Assembly: GCA_031288765.1 (NCBI GenBank)
Contig: JAITQV010000323.1
Coordinates: 1-8,693 of the forward strand
Reading direction: 5' to 3'
From: Planctomycetaceae bacterium
Lineage (GTDB): Bacteria; Planctomycetota; Planctomycetia; Pirellulales; Thermoguttaceae
Length of the DNA: 8,693 nucleotides
Shown here piece by piece: positions 1-6,484 of the stretch. Position numbers and translations under genes: made by a program. Below the pieces are notes generated by a model. It saw only the letters and a program-made list of their open reading frames with translations, was not told where the DNA came from and searched no databases. Numbering within the stretch: position 1 is the first letter of the stretch; each line of letters begins with the position of its first letter.

Positions 1-1
1 C

Positions 2-115
2 GCATTTTCATTGGTAAATACAGTGATGTGTTGTATCGGAATTTTCTTCACAACGGTTGCCGCGAAATACATATTTCGACTGGAAAGTGTTCGCTGGGAA
101 AGTGTTCGCTGGTAA
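2..115 (+). CDS. C-terminal end of a possible membrane protein (5' partial)
   Basis: This frame is open from the left edge to a TAA at 113-115, followed at once by an in-frame TAG. The 37 residues start with a hydrophobic stretch (about residues 1-25, including VNTVMCCIGIFFTTVAAKYI) and end in a basic/aromatic tail, LESVRWESVRW. A final membrane helix with a short positively charged cytoplasmic tail would look like this, as at the end of many transporter permeases. The family cannot be recognised from so little. The tail contains an exact five-residue duplication (ESVRW twice). Another frame is also open (1-144), but its translation is less protein-like. I prefer this frame for its hydrophobic pattern and tandem stop codons, with low certainty. 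Confidence 0.35.
   Translation, partial: AFSLVNTVMCCIGIFFTTVAAKYIFRLESVRWESVRW
82..111 (+). repeat. two exact tandem copies of a 15-bp unit
   Basis: GGAAAGTGTTCGCTG occurs at 82-96 and again at 97-111 with no mismatch. In the frame of the partial upstream gene it adds five residues (ESVRW) just before the stop codon. The length is a multiple of three, so the frame is kept. It looks like a recent slippage duplication. Confidence 0.85.
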
Positions 116-407
116 TAGTCCTGCTTAACCCAAAATTCCGCTAAAATATCATGAATTTTTTTGATTTCGTCAGATGATTAAAACAAAGTAAAAAGGAGAA
201 AAAATATTTTTTTATTTTTTTCAAATATTTTTCCGATAAGTACGGAGGGTGTCTTGTTTTTTAACACAGACTTTTTAAATTTAGATGTTGCTTGTGATTT
301 TGGGTTTATTGACATCGAATAGATATACTACAAATTTTGAGTGATTTCTGTTTTAGAATCGTAATATTTTTAAAATCGAGCGCACAAATTAATTCTTTGG
401 AGGGAAG
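116..407 (+). other. AT-rich intergenic region, probable promoter/leader
   Basis: This is a 292-bp gap with no convincing gene. It has long A and T runs around 190-235 and no strong hairpin followed by a T tract. A TTGACA at 309-314 and a TATACT at 324-329 resemble -35 and -10 boxes, but they are only 9 bp apart, so they cannot form a normal sigma-70 pair. A GGAGGG at 244-249 precedes a TTG at 254 that opens a 22-codon frame ending at a TAG (320-322). That could be a leader peptide but is weak. The downstream gene has its own clear GGAGGG at 399-404. Confidence 0.5.
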
Positions 408-1271
408 ATGAGCAGGAATTGTTTTTTGGCAACTCTATCTTTCATACTTTTTACCTGTTGTAATATTATTTCCTTGTTTGGCGATACCGAATTTAAGGCT
501 AGCCGTTCGGAAAGTCTTTATGGTAAAGGAGTTCATGCTTTCTTTGATAAGGATTATGCGGGAGCAATTGATTTGCTGGCACAAGCGGAACAACTTGGCA
601 GCGAAGACCCAAGACCTTATTATTTTCTTGCTCTTGCCCATTTTCGGCTCAAACATAACGATAAAGCCGATGATTACTTCAAAAAAGCGGCACGGTTTGA
701 ATGGGAAGGGCAATCTGTACGGGATTATAATGTTTCAGAGGCACTTCGCCGGATTCAAGGCAATGGACGGCTGCATGTTGAGCGTTATCGTAACCAAGCC
801 AAATTAGATTGGCAACAGGCGGAAAAACGAAAACGCGATATTTTATACGCCAAAGAAAAAGCCGATGAAAAACGAATTTTAACGGAAATGGCAAAACATC
901 CGGTTGTTGTGGTTCCGTTTGGTGCCAAATCTATTGATCCTTTGGGAACGGGTAAAAAAATTGAAGTTCAGATATTAGAGGATTCGGATTCCAAACCGAA
1001 ACAGGAATTATCGCCGATAAACGAGAACTCCCCGCCAAACAATACCGAAAACGTCAAATCCGACGACGAAAAAATTTCCGACATGCCCAAAGATGAAGAT
1101 GATCCTTTTGGTACTTCAGACGATCAGAACAACCAAAATACGGAAAACGAAAAAAATGAGACAGATAATATGACTGCTCCCGATAATATGACTGCTCCCG
1201 ATCATTCGGACAATAACACTGAGAAAGATGAAAATAAAAAAGAAGAAGCAGAGGATGATCCGTTCAAATAA
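408..1271 (+). CDS. secreted TPR-repeat protein with acidic low-complexity tail
   Basis: The protein has 287 residues. Residues 1-25 look like a signal peptide: a short basic start, then a hydrophobic core (LATLSFILFTCCNIISLF), with likely cleavage near G25. Residues about 36-103 fit two tetratricopeptide repeats (YGKGVHAFFDKDYAGAIDLL, then a second helix pair from YYFLALAHFRL). Residues about 125-162 are charged and helical, possibly a short coiled coil. From about 190 to the end the chain is rich in D, E, N and K and contains two DDPF motifs (231-234 and 283-286). TPR folds bind proteins, so a scaffold role in the envelope is plausible, but no substrate can be named. Similar small TPR proteins are common hypothetical proteins in planctomycetes. 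GGAGGG at 399-404 supports the start. The 3' end overlaps the metal-binding lipoprotein gene by 44 bp, suggesting cotranscription. Confidence 0.85.
   Translation: MSRNCFLATLSFILFTCCNIISLFGDTEFKASRSESLYGKGVHAFFDKDYAGAIDLLAQAEQLGSEDPRPYYFLALAHFRLKHNDKADDYFKKAARFEWEGQSVRDYNVSEALRRIQGNGRLHVERYRNQAKLDWQQAEKRKRDILYAKEKADEKRILTEMAKHPVVVVPFGAKSIDPLGTGKKIEVQILEDSDSKPKQELSPINENSPPNNTENVKSDDEKISDMPKDEDDPFGTSDDQNNQNTENEKNETDNMTAPDNMTAPDHSDNNTEKDENKKEEAEDDPFK
1164..1199 (+). repeat. two tandem 18-bp copies in the acidic tail
   Basis: An 18-bp unit starting GATAATATGACTGC is present at 1164-1181 and 1182-1199 without mismatch. It encodes DNMTAP twice in the disordered tail of the TPR protein. It keeps the reading frame, as expected for slippage in a length-tolerant region. 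Confidence 0.85.
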
Positions 1272-2232
1272 TCCGATTAATTCGGTATTTTCTTTATGCC
1301 TTACGGTATTGCTCATTTTTGTTCTTTTTATTTTGAGCGGTTGTTTCGGGCAGGGTAAAAAATTGTCTGATACCCGATTGAATGTTGCCGTATCTGTGGA
1401 ACCGCACGCATTTTTATTGGAACGAATTGGCGGAGAGCGGTTACGGATTGAAGTGCTTGTTCCGACCGGCAAGGAACCGGAACATTATCAGGCAACTCCC
1501 GATAAAATCGCAGCATTGTCGCAAGCAAAAGTTTTGTTTCGAACCGGAATGCCGTTTGAAGACGTGTTGATTCCCAAATTGAAATCTATTAACGGCGATT
1601 TGAAAATCGTTGATCTTCGTAACGGAATTACTCTTCGTTCTCTTGAACTTCATGTTCATGATTCCGCAACAGAACTTCATAATCACGATTCTACGTCAGA
1701 ACTTCACGATCACAATTCCGCAACAGTTGACAATTTTCATAACGAGTTTGATCCTCATATTTGGTTTGCTCCGACCATTTTGAAAACGGAAATACACACT
1801 ATTTTGCAAACACTTTTGGAAATAGACCCGGAAGGAGCGGTTCAATATCGAAACAATACGGAACAGCTTCTTGAAGAGGTTGAAGCGTTACGGTTAGATT
1901 TGGCGAAACGTCTTGTGCCGTTTAGGGAAAAAACGGTATTTGTTTTTCATCCTTCTTACGGATATTTTTGTGATGAATTTGGATTGCGGCAACGGGCAAT
2001 TGAATTTGAAGGGAAATCACCGAAACCGCAACAATTAACCGCTTTGATAACTGAAATCCGCAACGGTAAAAATAATATTCCGGCAATTTTTGTACAGCCG
2101 GAATTTAATCAATCTCCAACTCAGGCAATTACGGAAGCGACCGGTACAAAAATTGTAATTCATTCGTCTTTGGAGCGAAACGTGTTGCAAAGTATGAAAC
2201 GTTTTGCGGATGAAATTATTTTTAATGATTGA
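1228..2232 (+). CDS. ZnuA-type zinc/manganese ABC transporter substrate-binding lipoprotein
   Basis: This 334-residue protein belongs to the periplasmic metal-binding family SBP_bac_9 (cluster 9, ZnuA/TroA type), which captures Zn2+ or Mn2+ for an ABC importer. A basic N-terminus and hydrophobic segment (17-36) lead to a lipobox LSGC with the lipidated cysteine at C39. Family ligand positions are visible: H86 in EPEHY, H177 in DPHIW, H241 in VFHPSYGYF, and an acidic residue near E292 in the C-terminal lobe. Between H86 and H177 lies a histidine-rich loop (142-171) built from three 9-residue repeats, as in zinc-specific members, so zinc is the likelier substrate. The start is ambiguous. ATG 1228 has only a weak GAGAAAG directly upstream; ATG 1255 (M10) would still give a full signal peptide and cut the overlap to 17 bp. 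No permease or ATPase gene is adjacent. Confidence 0.9.
   Translation: MKIKKKKQRMIRSNNPINSVFSLCLTVLLIFVLFILSGCFGQGKKLSDTRLNVAVSVEPHAFLLERIGGERLRIEVLVPTGKEPEHYQATPDKIAALSQAKVLFRTGMPFEDVLIPKLKSINGDLKIVDLRNGITLRSLELHVHDSATELHNHDSTSELHDHNSATVDNFHNEFDPHIWFAPTILKTEIHTILQTLLEIDPEGAVQYRNNTEQLLEEVEALRLDLAKRLVPFREKTVFVFHPSYGYFCDEFGLRQRAIEFEGKSPKPQQLTALITEIRNGKNNIPAIFVQPEFNQSPTQAITEATGTKIVIHSSLERNVLQSMKRFADEIIFND
1648..1728 (+). repeat. three 27-bp units encoding a His-rich metal loop
   Basis: Three diverged 27-bp units encode LHVHDSATE, LHNHDSTSE and LHDHNSATV. Each contributes an HxH pair, so the loop holds six repeat histidines, plus H171 just after it. ZnuA-type proteins use such loops as low-affinity metal collectors beside the binding cleft. 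The units differ at many third positions, so the duplication is not very recent. Confidence 0.8.
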
Positions 2233-2264
2233 GATTGGGCGATTTTAGAATTGCAAACAGGGAA

Positions 2265-2287
2265 ATACCTTTTGGGTATGATTTTTT
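2265..2287 (+). terminator. weak candidate intrinsic terminator after the metal-binding gene
   Basis: ATACC (2265-2269) can pair with GGTAT (2275-2279) across a five-base loop, and six T follow at 2282-2287. It lies 33 bp after the stop at 2232, where a terminator would be expected. The stem is only 5 bp with two G-C pairs, so termination would be inefficient at best. Confidence 0.3.
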
Positions 2288-2364
2288 GACAAATTCCAAA
2301 ATGTTTTTGAGTGAAGATTCTTTTAATCTCCGTTTCATCGTTCCTAATACGGAAAAAATCCATT

Positions 2365-2679
2365 CTCGGAGAGGGTAAATCTACTCTCGGAGAAGGTAAA
2401 TCCTCACTCGGAGAAGGTAAATCCTCACTCGGAGTGAAGAATTCCTCGCTCGGAGTGAAGAAATCCTCGCTCGGAGTGAAGAATTCCTCACTCGGAGTGA
2501 AGAAATCCTCGCTCGGAGTGACGAAATCCTCGCTCGGAGCGAGGAAATCCTCGCTCGGAGTGAAGAATTCCTCGCTCGGAGTGAAGAATTCCTCGCTCGG
2601 AGTGAAGAAATCCTCGCTCGGAGTGAGGAAATCCTCGCTCGGAGTGAGGAAATCCTCGCTCGGAGTGAGAAATTCCTCG
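2365..2679. repeat. 15-copy 21-bp tandem repeat array
   Basis: Fifteen consecutive units of exactly 21 bp start at 2365 and then every 21 bp to 2659, with no insertion or deletion. Every unit starts CTCGGAG and most end TCCTCG. The first three form a subtype with GGTAAAT in the middle; units 4-15 have GTGAAGAAAT-like centres. GAATTC occurs in units 4, 6, 10 and 11. Because 21 is a multiple of three, three reading frames stay open through the array and yield seven-residue repeats: SSLGVKK-like on +, FFTPSED-like and SSLRARI-like on -. None has a convincing ribosome-binding site or a recognisable domain, so I treat the array as non-coding satellite-like DNA. Each junction is also close to a palindrome. 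Function is unknown. Confidence 0.9.
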
Positions 2680-2948
2680 CGAAATGTGCCAAAATGGCAG
2701 TCGGGAGAATTACTAACTTTGTGATAGGATAAACAGGATTTCATTTAAGGGACAAAAGAGATAGGAGAGATATTTAGGGAAAACCGCCAATAATTCCCAA
2801 TCCCTAACCCCAAATCCCACAAATTCGGCTCTTGAAAAAACAATAGTATTAGGTTAAAATACCCCGTCCTTGTAAAACACATTTGTAAAACACCGGTATT
2901 TAACCTCTGATTTTTAGTCAGGTATAAAAAAACATTCGGATTTCGGAT
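2680..2948 (+). other. intergenic region upstream of the activase gene
   Basis: No gene is seen in these 269 bp. A C-rich stretch around 2797-2820 contains repeated CCC triplets (AATCCCTAACCCCAAATCCC). An imperfect inverted repeat and a short direct repeat lie at 2851-2906. No canonical -35/-10 pair with proper spacing was found. The stretch just before the start codon at 2949 lacks a Shine-Dalgarno sequence. Confidence 0.5.
2851..2906. promoter_or_regulatory. imperfect inverted repeat enclosing an 11-bp direct repeat
   Basis: AGGTTAAAATACC (2851-2863) is the reverse complement of GGTATTTAACCT (2895-2906) apart from one extra A. Between the arms TTGTAAAACAC occurs twice (2870-2880 and 2883-2893, 13-bp period). 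It ends 42 bp before the activase start, so it could be an operator or an RNA leader hairpin. No regulator family is identifiable. Confidence 0.4.
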
Positions 2949-5900
2949 ATGATCACCTCCCCAATAGATGAACCCGCAGAAATAAAACCGGAAAAAATAT
3001 TGCGATTGGGACTTGATATCGGATCAACAACCGTTAAAGTTGTTGTTTTCGACGATGAGCGGAAACAAATTCTTGGGGCGTGGTATTCCCGCCATTACGC
3101 CGATGTGTTCCAAACCCTGCACACTCTGGTCGCCGACGCCCTCCACTTTTGTAAACACCACCGCTTCACTATCGCTATAACCGGTTCGGCAGGCATAGGA
3201 CTTTCGCAAAAACTCGGTATTCCCTTCGTTCAGGAAGTTATTGCCGGTGTTCAATCCGTAAAAACCTTCATTCCGCAAACCGATGTGGTTATCGAACTCG
3301 GCGGCGAAGACGCCAAAATTACGTTTTTCGAAGGAAGTATCGACCAGCGAATGAACGAAACCTGCGCCGGCGGAACCGGAGCCTTCATCGACCAAATCGC
3401 CGTTACCCTCAAAACCGACGCACTCGGTATCAATAATTTAGCCGCCCGTTATCAAACTATTTATCCCATCGCGGCACGTTGCGGCGTTTTCACCAAGTCC
3501 GATGTTACCATGCTGTTGAACGAAGGCGCCCGAAAAGAAGATATTGCCGCCAGTGTTTTGCAAGCGGTGGTCGATCAAACGATTGGCGGATTGGCGTGCG
3601 GTCGTAAAATTCGGGGTAATGTCGCTTTTCTTGGAGGTCCGTTGTTTTTTCTGCCGGAACTTCGTAAGCGTTTCGCCGAAACACTTCACCTGACACCGGA
3701 ACAAACAATTCATCCCGACAATGCCCATTATTTTGTGGCGTTGGGGGCGGCGTTGCTCTCGGTTAAAAACGAAACCATGCCGGCAAACGAACTTCAGGAA
3801 CGACTCCATGCCATTACCCAACAAGAACACGGCAAAGAAACAAACCGGTTAGCGCCGTTGTTTATTTCTCAGGAAGATTTCGATCAATTTTCCCTGCGTC
3901 ACAACAGGTTAAAAGCCGCCCGTGCCGAACCGTTAACCGCTTACGGCGATTTATTTTTGGGTATTGATGCCGGTTCCACCACGACCAAAGCCGTGTTGAT
4001 CGACGACCAAAACCAAATCTTGCGAACTTGGTACGGTCCCAACGAAGGCGAACCCGTCAAAGCGGTTCTCAATATTATTTCCGAAATGTATGAAATGTTG
4101 CCGGCGGGAACAACCCTCAAAAATTCCTGCGTAACCGGTTACGGCGAAATGATGCTTCGGACGGCTCTCGGTATTGACGAAGGCGAAGTCGAAACATTGG
4201 CTCATTTTCATGCGGCAAACCATTTTGTCCGAGATGTTTCTTTTATTCTTGACATTGGCGGGCAAGACATTAAATGTCTTTACATCAAAAACGGCAGGCT
4301 CGACAAAATTATTCTCAACGAGGCGTGTTCATCCGGCTGCGGCTCATTCATCGAAACGTTTGCCCAATCTCTCGGCTACGATGCCGCAACATTCGCAACG
4401 GAAGGATTGTTTGCCGCCCAACCGATTGATTTGGGAACCCGTTGCACGGTGTTTATGAATTCAAAAGTTAAGCAGGCGCAAAAGGAAAACGCCGCAGTTG
4501 CCGATATTTCCGCGGGAATTTCCTACTCTGTTGCGAAGAACGCTCTGTATAAAGTTCTGAAAATTGCGGATGTTTCCGAACTGGGCGATCGGATTATGGT
4601 TCAAGGCGGGACATTCAATAATCCGGCGGTGTTGCGGGCGTTTGAGAAGCTGATTGGGCGTGATGTTTTCCGCACGGACATATCGGGAATTATGGGGGCT
4701 TACGGGGCGGCGTTGATTGCCCGCGACCGTTCTCACAACCCCGCCGCCGCAAACCAAAAATACGGTGTCCGTTCCTCGCTCATCACTCCCGAAACAATCG
4801 CCGGTTTTTCCGTTCACTCAACACAAAAACGTTGTCAGGGTTGTTCGAATAAATGTCTGATCAATATTCACCGGTTTCCTGAGAAAAAAACGTTTATTTC
4901 CGGCAATAAGTGTGAGCGGGGTATTGGCAGGCAAACCGCTTCGGATCGTGAAAACCTGTTTCAATACCAATATGAGCGGCTTTTCGATTATTATGAACCG
5001 CTTAGCGAAGACAAGGCGCCTTTTGGGGAAATCGGGATTCCGCGTGTTTTGAACATGTATGAGAATTATCCGTTTTGGTTTACGTTGTTTCAGGAGCTTG
5101 GTTTTCGGGTAGTTCTTTCCGATCCGTCTTCGCAACGGTTGTACAACAAGGGAATTGACAGTATTTCGTCGCAGACGTTGTGTTTTCCGGCGAAGCTGGT
5201 TCACGGTCATATTATCAATTTGATTGAAAAGGGGGTGAAGCGGATTTTTTATCCGGCTTTACCGGTGGAAAGGCGGGAATTTCAGGAATCGGTTTATACT
5301 TATAATTGTCCGGTTGTTGGTTCGTACCCAGAGGTGGTTCGGTTGAACATTGATGCGATCAAAGAGAACGGCGTAACGTTGTTTTCTCCGTTTTTGGCGG
5401 GCAACGATGATCATAAACTTGCGAAATTTCTTTTTGCGGAGTTAAAGCAATTGGGTGTGAAGTACGGCAATTTACAACAAGCGATTCTTCGTGCTTCGGC
5501 GGAGCAGGAGTTGTACAAGGCGGATATTCGGCAAAAGGGGGAGGAATTATTTATTTCGTTGGTGGAATCCGGCGAGCCGGGTATTGTGTTATCGGGGAGA
5601 CCGTATCATCTTGATCCGTTGATTCATCATGGAATTCCTGAGTTGATTATTTCCGGCGGGGCGGCGGTGTTATCGGGGGATTCGGTTGCGCATTTGGGGC
5701 GGAACTTACTTTTCCCTCTTCAAGTTGTGGATCAATGGGGTTATCATGCGCGGTTGTATCGTGCGGCGACTTTTGTGGCAACGCATCCGCAATTTCAGAT
5801 GATTCAATTAACTTCATTTGGTTGCGGGCTTGATGCGGTTACGGCGGAACAGGTTTCGGAGATACTTGCATCGGTGGATAAAGTTCACACGTTGCTCAAA

Positions 5901-6017
5901 ATTGACGAAGGAACGCAGCTTGGTGCGGTTAAGATTCGGGTGCGGTCATTGCTGTCAACGATGACCGGCAAAGTTACCGCGCAAAACAAACCATCATACG
6001 AAATCAGGACAACCTGA
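2949..6017 (+). CDS. double-domain 2-hydroxyacyl-CoA dehydratase activase with DUF2229-like region
   Basis: This 1022-residue cytoplasmic protein resembles the large activase-related proteins of 2-hydroxyacyl-CoA dehydratases (HgdC/BadF/BcrA ATPase family), which use ATP to drive one electron from a [4Fe-4S] cluster into the dehydratase. Domain 1 (about 18-270) has the phosphate loop GLDIGSTTVK, ELGGEDAK, and cluster cysteines C139 (NETCAGGTG) and C178 (AARCGVF). Domain 2 (about 335-590) repeats this with GIDAGSTTTK, DIGGQD, C460 (NEACSSGCG) and C499 (GTRCTVF). A CxxCxxxC site (C629, C632, C636) plus C655 follows, probably binding metal. Residues about 695-1000 match the DUF2229/activase-related region, with C745, C787 and C959. 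From memory of the family, many members run to about 1400 residues with an HgdB-like end; this one stops after the LKIDEG motif (983-988). TAA near 2924 makes ATG 2949 the earliest start, but no Shine-Dalgarno is seen. No dehydratase subunits are nearby. Confidence 0.88.
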   Translation: MITSPIDEPAEIKPEKILRLGLDIGSTTVKVVVFDDERKQILGAWYSRHYADVFQTLHTLVADALHFCKHHRFTIAITGSAGIGLSQKLGIPFVQEVIAGVQSVKTFIPQTDVVIELGGEDAKITFFEGSIDQRMNETCAGGTGAFIDQIAVTLKTDALGINNLAARYQTIYPIAARCGVFTKSDVTMLLNEGARKEDIAASVLQAVVDQTIGGLACGRKIRGNVAFLGGPLFFLPELRKRFAETLHLTPEQTIHPDNAHYFVALGAALLSVKNETMPANELQERLHAITQQEHGKETNRLAPLFISQEDFDQFSLRHNRLKAARAEPLTAYGDLFLGIDAGSTTTKAVLIDDQNQILRTWYGPNEGEPVKAVLNIISEMYEMLPAGTTLKNSCVTGYGEMMLRTALGIDEGEVETLAHFHAANHFVRDVSFILDIGGQDIKCLYIKNGRLDKIILNEACSSGCGSFIETFAQSLGYDAATFATEGLFAAQPIDLGTRCTVFMNSKVKQAQKENAAVADISAGISYSVAKNALYKVLKIADVSELGDRIMVQGGTFNNPAVLRAFEKLIGRDVFRTDISGIMGAYGAALIARDRSHNPAAANQKYGVRSSLITPETIAGFSVHSTQKRCQGCSNKCLINIHRFPEKKTFISGNKCERGIGRQTASDRENLFQYQYERLFDYYEPLSEDKAPFGEIGIPRVLNMYENYPFWFTLFQELGFRVVLSDPSSQRLYNKGIDSISSQTLCFPAKLVHGHIINLIEKGVKRIFYPALPVERREFQESVYTYNCPVVGSYPEVVRLNIDAIKENGVTLFSPFLAGNDDHKLAKFLFAELKQLGVKYGNLQQAILRASAEQELYKADIRQKGEELFISLVESGEPGIVLSGRPYHLDPLIHHGIPELIISGGAAVLSGDSVAHLGRNLLFPLQVVDQWGYHARLYRAATFVATHPQFQMIQLTSFGCGLDAVTAEQVSEILASVDKVHTLLKIDEGTQLGAVKIRVRSLLSTMTGKVTAQNKPSYEIRTT

Positions 6018-6484
6018 CAACCTAATCTTACGTCCGCCAATTCCATAAATTAGGCAATTGTTTACCGGTTTGTTTTTCCCGTTTTAACGGTTAAACAGCG
6101 GACAATTGTATCTATTGGGTCAGGTCGGCTAACGCCGACGCAACCATGGGTGAAAGCCCCTACGGCGAGGGGCTTTCACCCAACGGTTGCCTACCTTGTG
6201 AATTGTTAACCGTAAAATAGGCGAATACTTGCCGACCTGACAGAATCAATGCCAAAACGTCTAAATTATTATCCGGTTATGCAATTTGTATCTTTTATCC
6301 GTAAATGTCGGATATTCCGTAAAACAAGGGTATTACCTAATCAAGCCTTTTTTGAATATTCCCGAATGCTAAAAGCCGAAAACTCTTCTAAAAAGGGTCT
6401 TGCCACATCATTTAAAAAAATAGAAAAACAAGTAATGTAATTCAAATAATGATATGGTAATAAGAATCAAATAAGGCACCCAAT
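6018..6484 (+). other. intergenic region with palindromic element
   Basis: The first 100 bp hold small complementary words (CCTAAT 6021-6026 with ATTAGG 6049-6054; CCGTT and AACGG around 6079-6090) but no clear terminator with a T tract. Next is the nested palindromic element at 6119-6241. The remaining 240 bp are AT-rich. A 63-codon frame at 6249-6440 has no ribosome-binding site and no recognisable motif, so I do not call it a gene. TAAGG at 6472-6476 is a plausible ribosome-binding site for the export gene. No convincing promoter hexamers were found. Confidence 0.5.
6119..6241. repeat. 123-bp nested inverted-repeat element with 20-bp hairpin
   Basis: The outer ends are an exact 11-bp inverted repeat, GTCAGGTCGGC (6119-6129) and GCCGACCTGAC (6231-6241). 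Inside is a long hairpin. GCAACC (6140-6145) pairs with GGTTGC (6185-6190), and TGGGTGAAAGCCCC (6147-6160) pairs perfectly with 6169-6182, leaving a 1x2 bulge and the loop TACGGCGA. GTCGGC of the left end can pair instead with GCCGAC at 6134-6139, so two folds compete. No T run follows, so it is not a standard terminator. The architecture fits a REP- or MITE-like dispersed element or a structured RNA. Copy number elsewhere cannot be judged here. Confidence 0.65.

Noticed and set aside
309..329. sigma-70 promoter from TTGACA and TATACT
   Set aside because: The two hexamers are only 9 bp apart, too close for a functional pair.
2365..2679. CRISPR array
   Set aside because: The units are directly adjacent with no unique spacers, and no cas genes are present.
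2311..2724. 137-codon + strand frame with SSLGVKK-like repeats
   Set aside because: It has a GTG start without a Shine-Dalgarno, low complexity and no recognisable domain; better explained as a by-product of the repeat array.
2160..2744. 194-codon - strand frame with acidic FFTPSED-like repeats
   Set aside because: It is open mainly because the 21-bp array cannot create stops. It runs into the end of the metal-binding gene, has no ribosome-binding site, and two other frames are equally open.
2951..2960. GATCACCTCC, identical to the usual 3' end of 16S rRNA, at codons 2-4 of the activase gene
   Set aside because: A 10-base match in a coding region is easily chance, and there is no surrounding rRNA sequence.
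6119..6241. integron attC site or intrinsic terminator
   Set aside because: The ends do not show matching RYYYAAC/GTTRRRY core sites, and no T tract follows the hairpin.
6249..6440. 63-codon + strand frame
   Set aside because: No ribosome-binding site, no recognisable motif and AT-rich composition; likely chance.
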